Assembly: GCA_019056435.1 (NCBI GenBank)
Contig: CP077641.1
Span: 434,001 to 498,000 of the forward strand
Reading direction: 5' to 3'
Source of the DNA: Stutzerimonas stutzeri
Lineage (GTDB): Bacteria > Pseudomonadota > Gammaproteobacteria > Pseudomonadales > Pseudomonadaceae
DNA: 64,000 nucleotides
Position 1 is the first letter of the stretch. Each line of letters begins with the position of its first letter. Below the pieces are notes generated by a model that saw only the letters and a list, made by a program, of their open reading frames with translations, did no database searches and was not told where the DNA came from. A program made the position numbers and the translations under genes. This document shows positions 37,139 through 45,510 of this stretch, piece after piece.

Positions 37139-37714
37139 ATGCGCCCGTTTCTGATCGCCCTGCCCTTCGTTCTTCTGTCGAACCTGACCCTTGCGGCCGA
37201 ACACAGCCACGATCACGACCATGATCATCACGATGAACACGGTAGCCTGGGTGCTCACGAGCACGGCGTCGCCGAGCTGGACGCGGCACTGGACGGGTCG
37301 ACGCTCGAGCTCGAGCTGCGCACGCCCGCGATGAACCTGGTCGGATTCGAGCATGCCCCGAGCAGCGATGCCGACAGACGCAAGCTCGCCGATGCTCGCG
37401 CCCACCTCGAGCGGCCCGATGCGCTGTTCGGATTGCCCGCTGGCGCTGGCTGCACGCTGACGGATACGGATCTCGAAAGCCCGCTCTTCGAGCAAGACAC
37501 TGCGCACGATCACGACGCCGAGCACGGCGACCACAGCGATATCCATGCAGCCTACCGCTACAACTGCACCGCCCCGGATGCGTTGCAAGCCCTTGACCTG
37601 AGCGGCCTGTTCAAGACCTTTCCAGGGACCGAAAAAATCCAGGCGCAACTGATCGGCCCCAACGGCCAACGCGGCGTGCAATTGAACAAGGGTAATGCCC
37701 GCGCATCCTTCTGA
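37139..37714 (+). CDS. zrgA: ZrgA-type (DUF2796) periplasmic zinc-binding protein
   Basis: The 191-aa precursor has a signal peptide (MRPFLIALPFVLLSNLTLAA) followed at once by a histidine/aspartate-rich stretch (HSHDHDHDHHDEHG, about 23-36) and a second one near 120-138 (HDHDAEHGDH). The rest is the DUF2796 fold. The family binds zinc in the periplasm and supports zinc acquisition in Vibrio and pseudomonads. A Zur-like box lies just upstream, and ABC transporter genes follow, so this is the first gene of a zinc operon. Confidence 0.87.
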   Translation: MRPFLIALPFVLLSNLTLAAEHSHDHDHDHHDEHGSLGAHEHGVAELDAALDGSTLELELRTPAMNLVGFEHAPSSDADRRKLADARAHLERPDALFGLPAGAGCTLTDTDLESPLFEQDTAHDHDAEHGDHSDIHAAYRYNCTAPDALQALDLSGLFKTFPGTEKIQAQLIGPNGQRGVQLNKGNARASF

Positions 37715-37779
37715 CCCTCGGCTGCCCGGGTACACGCCGAGGCAGTACACTGGCGCCCCCTGACGATAGATGGCTTTCG

Positions 37780-38487
37780 ATGACACCTGCGCTTCTCGAA
37801 CTCCAGGACCTCGGCTTTTCCTGGCCGGGCCAGCCGGAACTGCTGGATATCCCCAGCTTCCGGCTGGAGGCCGATCAGAGTCTCTTTCTCAAGGGCCCTT
37901 CGGGTAGCGGCAAGACCACACTGCTCGGGCTCATCGGCGGTGTGCAGAAGGCCAAGCGCGGGCAGGTCCGGCTGCTCGGGACGGATCTGGGCGCGCTGCC
38001 CGCCGGCGCCCGCGATCGCTTTCGGGTCGACCACACCGGCTACATCTTCCAGCAATTCAACCTGCTGCCTTTTCTGTCAGTGGCGGAAAACGTCCATCTG
38101 CCGTGCCACTTCTCTGCGTTACGTTCCAACCGGGCCAAGGCATGCCATGGAGGTGTCGAACAAGCCGCCGCGCACCTGCTCATGCACCTCGGGCTGTCCG
38201 CGGAGCTGCTTGAGCGACGCGCCGATTCGCTGTCGATCGGCCAGCAGCAACGGGTGGCCGCCGCGCGCGCACTGATCGGCCAGCCCGAGCTGGTCATCGC
38301 CGACGAACCCACCTCCGCACTCGATGCGGACAGCCGCGAGGCGTTCATCCAGCTGCTGTTCGACGAATGCCGGGCGGCCGGGGCGAGCCTGCTGTTCGTC
38401 AGTCACGACCAGAGCCTGGCCCCGCTGTTCGACCGCCACCTGTCGCTTGCCGAACTCAACCGAGCCGACCGGCCAGCGGAGATCTGA
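37780..38487 (+). CDS. ABC transporter ATP-binding protein (LolD/MacB-like)
   Basis: The 235-aa protein has Walker A GPSGSGKTTLLG near residue 39, Q-loop FQQFNLLPF, a variant signature LSIGQQQRVAAARAL (Ile for Gly) and Walker B LVIADEPTSALD. It is of the LolCDE/MacAB class that works with FtsX-fold permeases. It follows zrgA by 65 bp and lies 2 bp before its permease. In P. aeruginosa the equivalent gene is zinc-regulated. Confidence 0.88.
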   Translation: MTPALLELQDLGFSWPGQPELLDIPSFRLEADQSLFLKGPSGSGKTTLLGLIGGVQKAKRGQVRLLGTDLGALPAGARDRFRVDHTGYIFQQFNLLPFLSVAENVHLPCHFSALRSNRAKACHGGVEQAAAHLLMHLGLSAELLERRADSLSIGQQQRVAAARALIGQPELVIADEPTSALDADSREAFIQLLFDECRAAGASLLFVSHDQSLAPLFDRHLSLAELNRADRPAEI

Positions 38488-38489
38488 CC

Positions 38490-39755
38490 ATGCCCCTGCT
38501 GCGTATCGCCCTGGCGAGTCTGAATAATCGTCGCTTCACCGCCCTGCTCACGGTGTTCGCCATTGCCCTGTCGGTGTGCTTGCTGCTCGCCGTCGAGCGC
38601 GTGCGAACCGAGGCACGCGTCAGCTTCGCCAGCACCATCAGCGGTACCGACCTCATCGTCGGCGCGCGCTCCGGCTCGATCAACCTGCTGCTTTATTCAG
38701 TGTTTCGCATTGGCAACGCGACCAACAACATCCGCTGGGACAGCTTCGAGCACTTCGCCAATCACCCGCGGGTGAGCTGGGCGATTCCGATCTCACTGGG
38801 CGATTCGCACCGCGGCTATCGCGTCATGGGGACCAGCAGCGCCTATTTCGAACATTACCGCTACGGCCGCAAACAGTCGTTGGAACTGGCCGAAGGCCAG
38901 GTCTTCGGCGCTGATCCCTTCGACGTGGTGCTCGGCGCCGAAGTCGCCGAGGCGCTTGGCTATGCGCTAGGCGACGAGCTGGTGCTGGCGCATGGGGTCG
39001 CCACCGTCAGCCTGGTCCAGCATGATGACAAGCCCTTCCGCGTCGTCGGCATCCTCAAACGTACCGGCACGCCGGTGGACCGGACCCTGCACATCAACCT
39101 CGCCGGCATGGAGGCCCTGCACATCGACTGGCAGAACGGCATGCCCGCTCGCGGGGCGGCACGAATCGATGCCGAGCATGCCCGTCAGATGGACCTGCAG
39201 CCAAAGCAGATCACCGCCTTCATGCTGGGACTGAACAGCAAGATTGCCACCTTCACGCTGCAACGCGAAATCAATGGCTATCGAGGCGAGCCACTGCTCG
39301 CCATCCTTCCGGGCGTGGCGTTGCAGGAACTCTGGAGCCTGATGGGAACGGCAGAAAAGGCGCTGTTCGTGGTCTCGCTGTTCGTCGTGCTGACGGGCCT
39401 GATCGGCATGCTCACAGCCATCCTCACCAGCCTCAACGAGCGCCGTCGCGAAATGGCTATCCTGCGCTCGGTTGGCGCCAGGCCTTGGCATATCGCCAGC
39501 CTCCTCGTTCTGGAAGCTTTCGCGCTGGCGCTGGCCGGGGCGTTGCTGGGGCTGATGCTGCTGTATCTGTCCCTGGTCCTGGCGCAAGGGCCGGTGCAAG
39601 CCCACTATGGCATGTATCTGCCACTGGCCTGGCCAAGCCTCTACGAATGGTCGCTGCTGGGCGCTATCCTGCTGGCTGGCCTGCTGATGGGTGCCGTGCC
39701 TGCCTGGCGAGCGTATCGCCAATCGCTGGCCGACGGCCTGTCGATCCGACTATGA
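38490..39755 (+). CDS. FtsX/MacB-fold ABC permease
   Basis: The 421-aa protein has TM1 near 15-35, a long periplasmic domain (about 40-280, MacB_PCD type) and three C-terminal membrane helices (about 295-320, 345-370, 385-410) with the FtsX motif LTSLNERRREMAILRSVGARP. Such permeases use mechanical motion to move lipoproteins or periplasmic substrates rather than pump ions. It has the ATPase gene 2 bp upstream and overlaps the next gene's ATG region. Confidence 0.88.
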   Translation: MPLLRIALASLNNRRFTALLTVFAIALSVCLLLAVERVRTEARVSFASTISGTDLIVGARSGSINLLLYSVFRIGNATNNIRWDSFEHFANHPRVSWAIPISLGDSHRGYRVMGTSSAYFEHYRYGRKQSLELAEGQVFGADPFDVVLGAEVAEALGYALGDELVLAHGVATVSLVQHDDKPFRVVGILKRTGTPVDRTLHINLAGMEALHIDWQNGMPARGAARIDAEHARQMDLQPKQITAFMLGLNSKIATFTLQREINGYRGEPLLAILPGVALQELWSLMGTAEKALFVVSLFVVLTGLIGMLTAILTSLNERRREMAILRSVGARPWHIASLLVLEAFALALAGALLGLMLLYLSLVLAQGPVQAHYGMYLPLAWPSLYEWSLLGAILLAGLLMGAVPAWRAYRQSLADGLSIRL

Positions 39756-39763
39756 GGTACTCC

Positions 39764-40275
39764 ATGCCACGCCTGCTCCCCGCTGCGCTGCTCGCCCTGC
39801 TCGTACCCTTCGCGTCGGCCGAGGTGCGCGAGCTGCAGTGGTCCGATCTGATACCCGCGGATGCTCCGCCACCGCCCCCACCCGTGGCCATGCACGACAT
39901 GTCGCAGCTGGCCGATGCACTGGCGGCCGAAGCGGGGCCTGCTGCCGCCCAACAATCGCCCGCCGAGCCGGTGGTCGAAGCGCTCGACGGTCAGCAGGTG
40001 AAACTGCCGGGGTATATCGTGCCGCTGGACATGACCGAGGATGGGCGCGTCACCGAGTTCCTGCTGGTACCCTACTTCGGCGCCTGCATTCATGTGCCAC
40101 CGCCGCCTTCGAACCAGATCGTGCATGCCACCAGCGAGCTGGGCGTGAAAATGGATGCGCTCTACCAACCCTTCTGGATCGAAGGCCCCTCAGGGTCGAG
40201 CACGCCAGCAGCGAGCTTGCCGAGGCCGGTTATCGCATGGCCGCGCAGAAGATCTATCTGTACGAACTGGAATAG
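39764..40275 (+). CDS. DUF3299 periplasmic protein, one-base frameshift
   Basis: The 170-aa precursor (after correction) has a signal peptide (MPRLLPAALLALLVPFASA) and the DUF3299 core: LQWSDLIPADAPP, QQVKLPGYIVPLDM, LVPYFGACIHVPPPPSNQIV. The frame slips at the C-run 40186-40189, before LRVEHASSELAEAGYRM and the end KIYLYELE. I chose the ATG at 39764, which has GAGG at ideal spacing, over one at 39752 that overlaps the permease stop. It is the last gene of the zinc operon; function is unknown. Confidence 0.82.
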
Positions 40276-40356
40276 CGCGTTTCATGAAAACAGCTGGAGC
40301 CATGGCGAGCATGCCCAGCGCTTGAAGCACGCGCCAGGCATTGCACCCTGCCCGCT

Positions 40357-41449
40357 TCAGCGAACGCTGGCGACCTGGCGCTCGCGCTCGAAGTTCAGCT
40401 CACCTTCAGCCCACTCGCGCCAGGCGCGTACCTTGCGGCGCTCGGCCCCGGCGCGCTCGGCCTGGCGTAACGCATCGAGACCGGCCTGCCAACGCGATTG
40501 CTCCAGCTCCAGCTGCGCGACATTGAGCCAGAACTTGGCCGAGCCTGATTGCGCAGCCAGCTCGCGGTAAATCCGCGAAGCCGCCTGACGATCGCGCGCC
40601 TGCCACCAGAGCAACCCCAGCCGCTCCTGCCGCGTCGCCGAGATCGGCAGGAGCTTGGCCTCGAGCATGCCTTGCAAGAGCCTGGCGCCCTGCCAGGGCT
40701 GGCCTGCCGCCCCCGCGAGCAAGACAAGGTTATCCAGTTCGGATTCGCTGAAGCTCAACCCTTTGGTGTGGGCGGCGCGCAGGGTGGCGAGCGCCTTGTC
40801 TTCATCGCCCGCCAGCTGCTGCAGCCCGGCGAGCTGACGCCAGCGCTTGGCATCGTTGGGCGCTCGGGTCAGCAGCCGACGCTGCCAACGCTCGGCGGCG
40901 TCATAACGCTTGAGCTCGGCATTCGCTCCCACCAGAAACTGCAACCAGGTCTCGCTGGCGTTGGAGTTGGCCTGCACGTAGCGCTCCGCCAGTGGCAGTG
41001 CCTTCGCGTGCTGCCCAAGCCCCTGATAGGCCTGAACGAGCATTTGGAGAACCTCTTCGCTGGGCTTTTGCTGTGCACCCAACAGACTGACAACCTTCGC
41101 GTAGCGGCGCTCGGCAAGGTTCAGTTTGGCGAGGTTCAGACGTTCATTGGGCAGCATGGCGTCGTCGAGCTTGCCACTGTCGACCGCCTTTTCGAGCAGC
41201 TCCAGCGCCTGCCGGTTGTTGCCTTCGGCCCAGGCCAGGTATGCACGGCTGCGCCACAACAAGGCTTCCTCCAGGCTGCCGGTCTTCGCCTCCGCCTGGG
41301 TCAGCGCCTGGCGCGCCACGCTGTAGTCACCCTTGTCCTGGGCGGACCGGGCGCGCTCGAGCGCCTTGAATACGGCCGGATCGATGCTCTGCGCCGCCTG
41401 CGCAGAGGCCATGAACGATAAAAAAAGCCAACAGCAGTAAAGGTCGCAT
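40357..41449 (-). CDS. TPR-repeat periplasmic protein of the TonB cluster, one-base frameshift
   Basis: From the ATG at 41449 the protein opens with a signal peptide (MRPLLLLAF), then an extra T in the T-run facing 41420-41426 shifts the frame; after correction it continues LSFMASAQAAQSID. The mature part, about 340 aa, has tandem TPR-like helical pairs (for example ALERARSAQDKGDYSVARQA, LQMLVQAYQGLGQHAKALP). The corrected length is 363 aa. Its ATG overlaps the tonB stop (TGATG), so it ends the operon. A scaffold role for the TonB complex is an inference. Confidence 0.75.
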
Positions 41450-42162
41450 CAGCGTTCTCCTTGCAGTCGGAAGTGAAGGGTCTTGACGGCTTCCCGCGAT
41501 ACCGCTGCGCCATTTTCAGTGCGCGGGGCGAAGCGCCAGCGCGCCGCGGCGCGGCGCGCCTCACGATCGAATACGTTCGGCGGCGAAGCTTCCATGACGC
41601 GGATGTTTTCCACCCTGCCGGCCGGCGTGATGGTGAACGCCAGCTTGATGTGGCCCTCGATGCCGCGCTGCCGCGCCCGGTAGGGGTATTCCGGGCGAAC
41701 ATCGTTCAACGGCATCACTTCCTGCTCCGGCCCGCCTGAACGCCCGGCATCGGCCGCCGCGGGAGCCGGAGCCGGAGCCGGTGGCGCGGCAGCCGGCTCT
41801 GCGGCGGCGAGGCCGGACAGGCTCGGAGCCGGGGCGCTCGCCACCGCCATGCCGGTATCGATGTTCGGTACCGGCAAGTCGAGCTTGGGCAGGTTGGCAT
41901 TCGGCGTAGCCATGTCGGGCGTCGGCGGGGTCGGCGGTTGCGGTGTTTTCGGCTGAGGCGGTTGAGGCGCCTGCTGCCGGGAGCGCGTGGCCGTGCTTTC
42001 GCTGCGCGTGTCCATGCGCACGAAGTTGGCGATCGCGATGGGATCCTCGACGACGTCGTTGCGCGGCGGACTGACCATGCTCAGCATGAGCACGAACAGC
42101 AGCACCGCGACCACGCAGGCGCCGATGAAGGACAGCCCGACACGGGTCAGTCCGCTCACCAT
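41449..42162 (-). CDS. tonB: TonB-like energy transducer
   Basis: The 237-aa protein has an N-terminal membrane anchor (about 10-32), a proline-rich spacer (PQPPQPKTPQPPTPPTP near 66-82 and PPAPAPAPAAA near 126-136) and a C-terminal TonB domain (YPYRARQRGIEGHIKLAF, RRAAARWRFAP). It links the inner-membrane motor to outer-membrane receptors. It overlaps exbD (TGATG) and the TPR gene, within a six-gene operon. No TonB-dependent receptor lies in the window. Confidence 0.9.
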   Translation of the reverse strand: MVSGLTRVGLSFIGACVVAVLLFVLMLSMVSPPRNDVVEDPIAIANFVRMDTRSESTATRSRQQAPQPPQPKTPQPPTPPTPDMATPNANLPKLDLPVPNIDTGMAVASAPAPSLSGLAAAEPAAAPPAPAPAPAAADAGRSGGPEQEVMPLNDVRPEYPYRARQRGIEGHIKLAFTITPAGRVENIRVMEASPPNVFDREARRAAARWRFAPRTENGAAVSREAVKTLHFRLQGER

Positions 42163-42575
42163 CACTGCACTCCCGAACTGGCGGCGAGCGCCACGTCCTG
42201 CACGCCGGCCTGGCGTGCCTGATCCATTACCTGCACGACCAGACCGGTGCGGGCGTCCTGATCGGCCTGCACGACCACGGCGCCTTCCGGCTGATCGACG
42301 CGCAGCCGCTCAACATGGGCGCGCACGCTGCGTACGTCGACGGCCTGCTTGTCGATCCAGACCTGTCCGTCCGCGGTCACCGCGATAAGGATGTTGCCCT
42401 TGTCCTGCGCACTGGCGGTTTCCGCCTGCGGGCGCTGGACTTCGACACCCGACTCCTTGATGAAGGAGCTGGTGACGATAAAGAAGATCAGCATGATGAA
42501 GACCACGTCGAGCATCGGCGTCAGATCGATGCCGGTGTCTTCTTCCTGCTGATAGTGGTGGCGACGCATACGCAT
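42162..42575 (-). CDS. exbD: ExbD-like biopolymer transport protein
   Basis: The 137-aa protein has one membrane segment with the essential Asp (DLTPMLDVVFIMLIFF, near residues 17-32) and a periplasmic ExbD domain (ILIAVTADGQVWIDKQAVD). It forms the proton channel with ExbB. Start at 42575 (MRMRRHHYQQEED); an ATG six bases later is possible. Confidence 0.92.
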   Translation of the reverse strand: MRMRRHHYQQEEDTGIDLTPMLDVVFIMLIFFIVTSSFIKESGVEVQRPQAETASAQDKGNILIAVTADGQVWIDKQAVDVRSVRAHVERLRVDQPEGAVVVQADQDARTGLVVQVMDQARQAGVQDVALAASSGVQ

Positions 42576-42585
42576 CCTGTAATCC

Positions 42586-43131
42586 TCAATCGTGACGCAG
42601 CTGGTCAGCCAGCCGGTCGAGCGCCTGCCGCGAGAGTCGTTCGAGACGCGCCAGGCTGAACAGTCCAGTAATCGCCAGCACCATCCCGGCCATGGTCGGC
42701 AGGGTGGCCTGCCACACGCCAGCGGCCATGCCGCGCGGGTTGCCGGTGCCATTGAGCGCCAGCACGTCGAAAACCGCGATCATGCCGCTGACGGTGCCGA
42801 GCAGCCCCAGCAGCGGATACATCGCCACCAGTGTCTTGCTCATGCGCAGCGGCCCGGCGAGCTGCTGCTGGGCCTGGGCCAGCCAGGCGCTGCGCACGGC
42901 GCGCTGCCAGCTGCCCGGCTCCGAATCGAGACGGGCCCAGGCCTGCTGACGCGTCTCGACCCAGCGCGGGAAAACGCGGCGCATGTACCAGATCCGCTCG
43001 AACACGAGCGTCCAATAGAGCACGCACAACGCGGCCAGCGCCCACATGACCGCACCGCCCGCCGCCATGAAATCGAGCAGCGCATAGGCGCCGTCGACCA
43101 GGCTCAGCCAGCGCAGATGCAGATCAGTCAC
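42586..43131 (-). CDS. exbB: ExbB-like MotA/TolQ protein
   Basis: The 181-aa protein has three hydrophobic segments (about 22-45, 98-122 and 140-165) and the ExbB/TolQ signature LVAMYPLLGLLGTVSGMIAVF. It is the second of two MotA/TolQ/ExbB-type proteins in the operon and overlaps its neighbour by 8 bp. It should carry the proton-motive force to TonB together with ExbD. Confidence 0.9.
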   Translation of the reverse strand: MTDLHLRWLSLVDGAYALLDFMAAGGAVMWALAALCVLYWTLVFERIWYMRRVFPRWVETRQQAWARLDSEPGSWQRAVRSAWLAQAQQQLAGPLRMSKTLVAMYPLLGLLGTVSGMIAVFDVLALNGTGNPRGMAAGVWQATLPTMAGMVLAITGLFSLARLERLSRQALDRLADQLRHD

Positions 43132-44470
43132 GGCGTGGCGTCCCCGATAGGTGAAGGGCGATCAGGCCGGCGCTCTGCTGTTCGAGCAGCTGGATCAGCG
43201 ACTTGCTGCGGCTGGCGAGCAGGCTATGCAGGAACAGCAGCGGAATCGCCACCACCAAGCCCAGCACCGTGGTCACGAGGGCCTGGGAAATACCGTCGGC
43301 CATCAACCGCGAATCGCCGCCGCCGCTCTGGGTGATCGCCTGGAAGGTGACGATCATCCCGGTGACGGTACCGAGCAGCCCAAGGAGGGGCGCAACGGCA
43401 CTGAGCAGTTTGAGCAGCGGCTGGCCGCGTTCGAGGGGCGGAGTTTCCTGAAGGATCGCCTCGTCGAGCTTCAGCTCCAGCGTTTCCAGATCCGCCAGTT
43501 GCGGCTTGGGCCCCAGCACACCGATAACACGGCCCAGGGGATTGTCATCCCGCGGCGAGCTCAGCTCCGCCATCTGCCGGCCAACGGCACGGCCGACGCC
43601 GGACAGGTAGACCATACGCCAGAGGGCGATCAGCAAACCGACCACGCCCAGCGCGATGATCACCCAGCCAACCAGACCACCCTGCTGAACACGGTCCCAG
43701 AGCTGCGGCTGACGCTGCAATTGCGCCAGCAGCGAGCCGCGGCTGGGGTCGATCAGCAGGTTCGCCAACGCATCGTTGCTGCTCAGGTAGTCGTTGACCT
43801 GGCCGATACCGGAAGGCTGTCGCGCAGGCGCCAGCAGCTCGCCGGCATCGCTGTCATAGCGCAGGAAGGCGTCATCGGTGTAGGCGGCGAAGCCTCCGAC
43901 ACGCAGCACCTGTTCGGTGCCGCGCTGACCGTCGGCATGCACTACCGGCAATTCGACCTGTTCGATTCGCCCGCTTGCGGCAAGATCTTCGAGCAATGTC
44001 ATCCAGAAGCTGTCGAGATCCTCGGCCGAGGGCAAGGCACGACTTTCAGCCAGCGCACGCAGCCGCTCCAGGCGATCCGGGTACTGCACGTTGAGCAGAC
44101 TGTCCTGCCACTGCCCGGCAATGTCGCCCGCACTCTGGCGCACGACGCCGAACAGTTCGCCGAGATGGCCCACGCGCTGGGCCAGAAGTTTCTCCTGCTC
44201 GGCGAGCTCGGCTTCCTGACGATCGAATTCGGCCTTGAGGCGCTCGGCCTCGGCCTTCTGTGCCTCGAGCGCGGCCGTCGCTGTGGCCAACAGCTGTGCC
44301 TGTTCGCCACGGTTCTGTATGAATTGTTGTTCACGCGCCTGCATGGCCTCGACCTCCGCCGCGCGCTCGCTGCGGATGCGCTGCAACAGCTGGTCAGGGC
44401 TCAGCGGCTCGGCAGCCAAGGCGAAAACCGGCAGGCAGCCGATCAGCAACGATGTCAGCAGGCGGGTCAT
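43124..44470 (-). CDS. TtpC-type MotA/TolQ/ExbB protein with periplasmic domain
   Basis: The 448-aa protein has a signal peptide (about 1-19, SLLIGCLPVFALAAE), a long coiled coil (about 25-110, EAQKAEAERLKAEFDRQEA), a periplasmic middle domain and three C-terminal membrane helices with AVAPLLGLLGTVTGMIVTF. This is the layout of TtpC, the extra ExbB-like component of Vibrio TonB2-type systems. It overlaps the DUF3450 gene by ATGA. Its presence sets this TonB system apart from the usual three-gene exbBD-tonB set. Confidence 0.87.
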   Translation of the reverse strand: MTRLLTSLLIGCLPVFALAAEPLSPDQLLQRIRSERAAEVEAMQAREQQFIQNRGEQAQLLATATAALEAQKAEAERLKAEFDRQEAELAEQEKLLAQRVGHLGELFGVVRQSAGDIAGQWQDSLLNVQYPDRLERLRALAESRALPSAEDLDSFWMTLLEDLAASGRIEQVELPVVHADGQRGTEQVLRVGGFAAYTDDAFLRYDSDAGELLAPARQPSGIGQVNDYLSSNDALANLLIDPSRGSLLAQLQRQPQLWDRVQQGGLVGWVIIALGVVGLLIALWRMVYLSGVGRAVGRQMAELSSPRDDNPLGRVIGVLGPKPQLADLETLELKLDEAILQETPPLERGQPLLKLLSAVAPLLGLLGTVTGMIVTFQAITQSGGGDSRLMADGISQALVTTVLGLVVAIPLLFLHSLLASRSKSLIQLLEQQSAGLIALHLSGTPRRD

Positions 44471-45236
44471 TGCGCAGCCTCCTTGGCCAGGGTCTTCACA
44501 GGGAGTTCGAGCCAGCCCGGTGCCTGCTGCTGTCGAGCAATCGCGATCGCCTTGGTGAGCGGCCGGCGCGCACTGCCGTCGAGCACTTCCCAGGCTTTCG
44601 CCTGCGGGTTCCACCAGCCGCTCTCATGCGCGTCCAGGGTCTGGTAATAGAGCATCGTGCGTCCGAGGCGGAGGAACTCGACGCTGCGGCTACCGCCTTC
44701 GGTCGGCAGTTCACCGCGCCAGGCTTCCAATGTGCGGCCGTAGTCGCTTTCGATCTGATAAGCCTCCAGGATACGGCGGTATTTCTCCGCCAGGCTGACG
44801 TCCGCACGCCCCTGCATGTCTTGCAGGCTCGCCAGACGGTCGGCCCGCTCTTCCGGCAGGAACGGCAGATCGGCGGCAATGAATTCTTCGAGCACCTCGA
44901 TCATCCGTCCCATCTGGGGAGCGACCGCTTGCTGGGTCCGCTCGATGCTATCGAGCTGGCGCTGGAAGCCGTCGAGCTCCTTGCGCTGCGCGTCGGTGAG
45001 TTCGGTCAATTGAGCGTTGTATGCCTTCAGCGCTTCGGCCTGCTGCACGGCATTGCGGTAGTCGTTGAGCATTTGCCGGGTCGTGTCGTCGAGCTGCTCG
45101 ATGCGCGCCTGGGAAGCCTGGGCTTCAGCGGCCAGCCGCTGGCTTTCGTTCAACGCATCATCCAGGGGGCGGCCTGCAGAGGCAGGCATAACGACAAGAG
45201 CACGCCTGGCAGCAAGCGAGTCGGGTGCAGATTCAT
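44467..45236 (-). CDS. DUF3450 periplasmic coiled-coil protein, one-base frameshift
   Basis: From the ATG at 45236 a signal peptide (MNLHPTRLLPGVLLSLCLPL) leads into a one-base slip in the G-run facing 45165-45169; after correction the protein is 256 aa, the DUF3450 norm. The body is a long coiled coil (LAAEAQASQARIEQLDD, LTELTDAQRKELDGFQRQL) and then LPFLPEERADRLASL and the conserved YYQTLDAHESGWWNP. DUF3450 is typically paired with TtpC in TonB2-type clusters. It is the first gene of the operon, 36 bp below a Zur-like box. Confidence 0.83.
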
Positions 45237-45272
45237 GCGGAGTGGACCCTCAGTTCACAGCAGCTTTAGAGC

Positions 45273-45285
45273 GTTATGTTATAAC
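45273..45285. promoter_or_regulatory. Zur-like palindrome upstream of the TonB cluster
   Basis: GTTATGTTATAAC is a perfect GTTAT-nnn-ATAAC palindrome, 36 bp before the corrected DUF3450 start. It is a closer match to the Zur pattern than the site upstream of zrgA and suggests the TonB operon is repressed by zinc. It is a prediction by eye. Confidence 0.7.
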
Positions 45286-45428
45286 ACTTCCAAGACGGCA
45301 ACGCAGCCATCCGAGTGAGCGTCATTGACAGTCTCGCCGCAGCGGATTCAGAAAGAGAAACATTATCATCTGCAAGCAGAGGACAACGCAACCTGCTCAA
45401 ACGTGCCGCGCGGCCGCCGCTGCGTTTA

Positions 45429-45442
45429 TTGAGCTGGATCAA
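45429..45442 (+). promoter_or_regulatory. Anr/FNR-like box upstream of oprG
   Basis: TTGAGCTGGATCAA matches TTGATnnnnATCAA except for one base and lies 68 bp before the oprG start. OprG of P. aeruginosa is induced at low oxygen by Anr, which supports the call. Confidence 0.7.
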
Positions 45443-45510
45443 AATGGTCCTGATGCAGGGCTCTACCATGGGCGCCATCGCAACACACCCTGTCTCGATG
45501 GAGTTCCAAT

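Noticed and set aside
43151-44647. 498-codon plus-strand open frame over the TtpC gene
   Set aside because: Antisense shadow of a well-supported gene with signal peptide and ExbB signature; the shadow protein is low-complexity His/Gln/Arg-rich.
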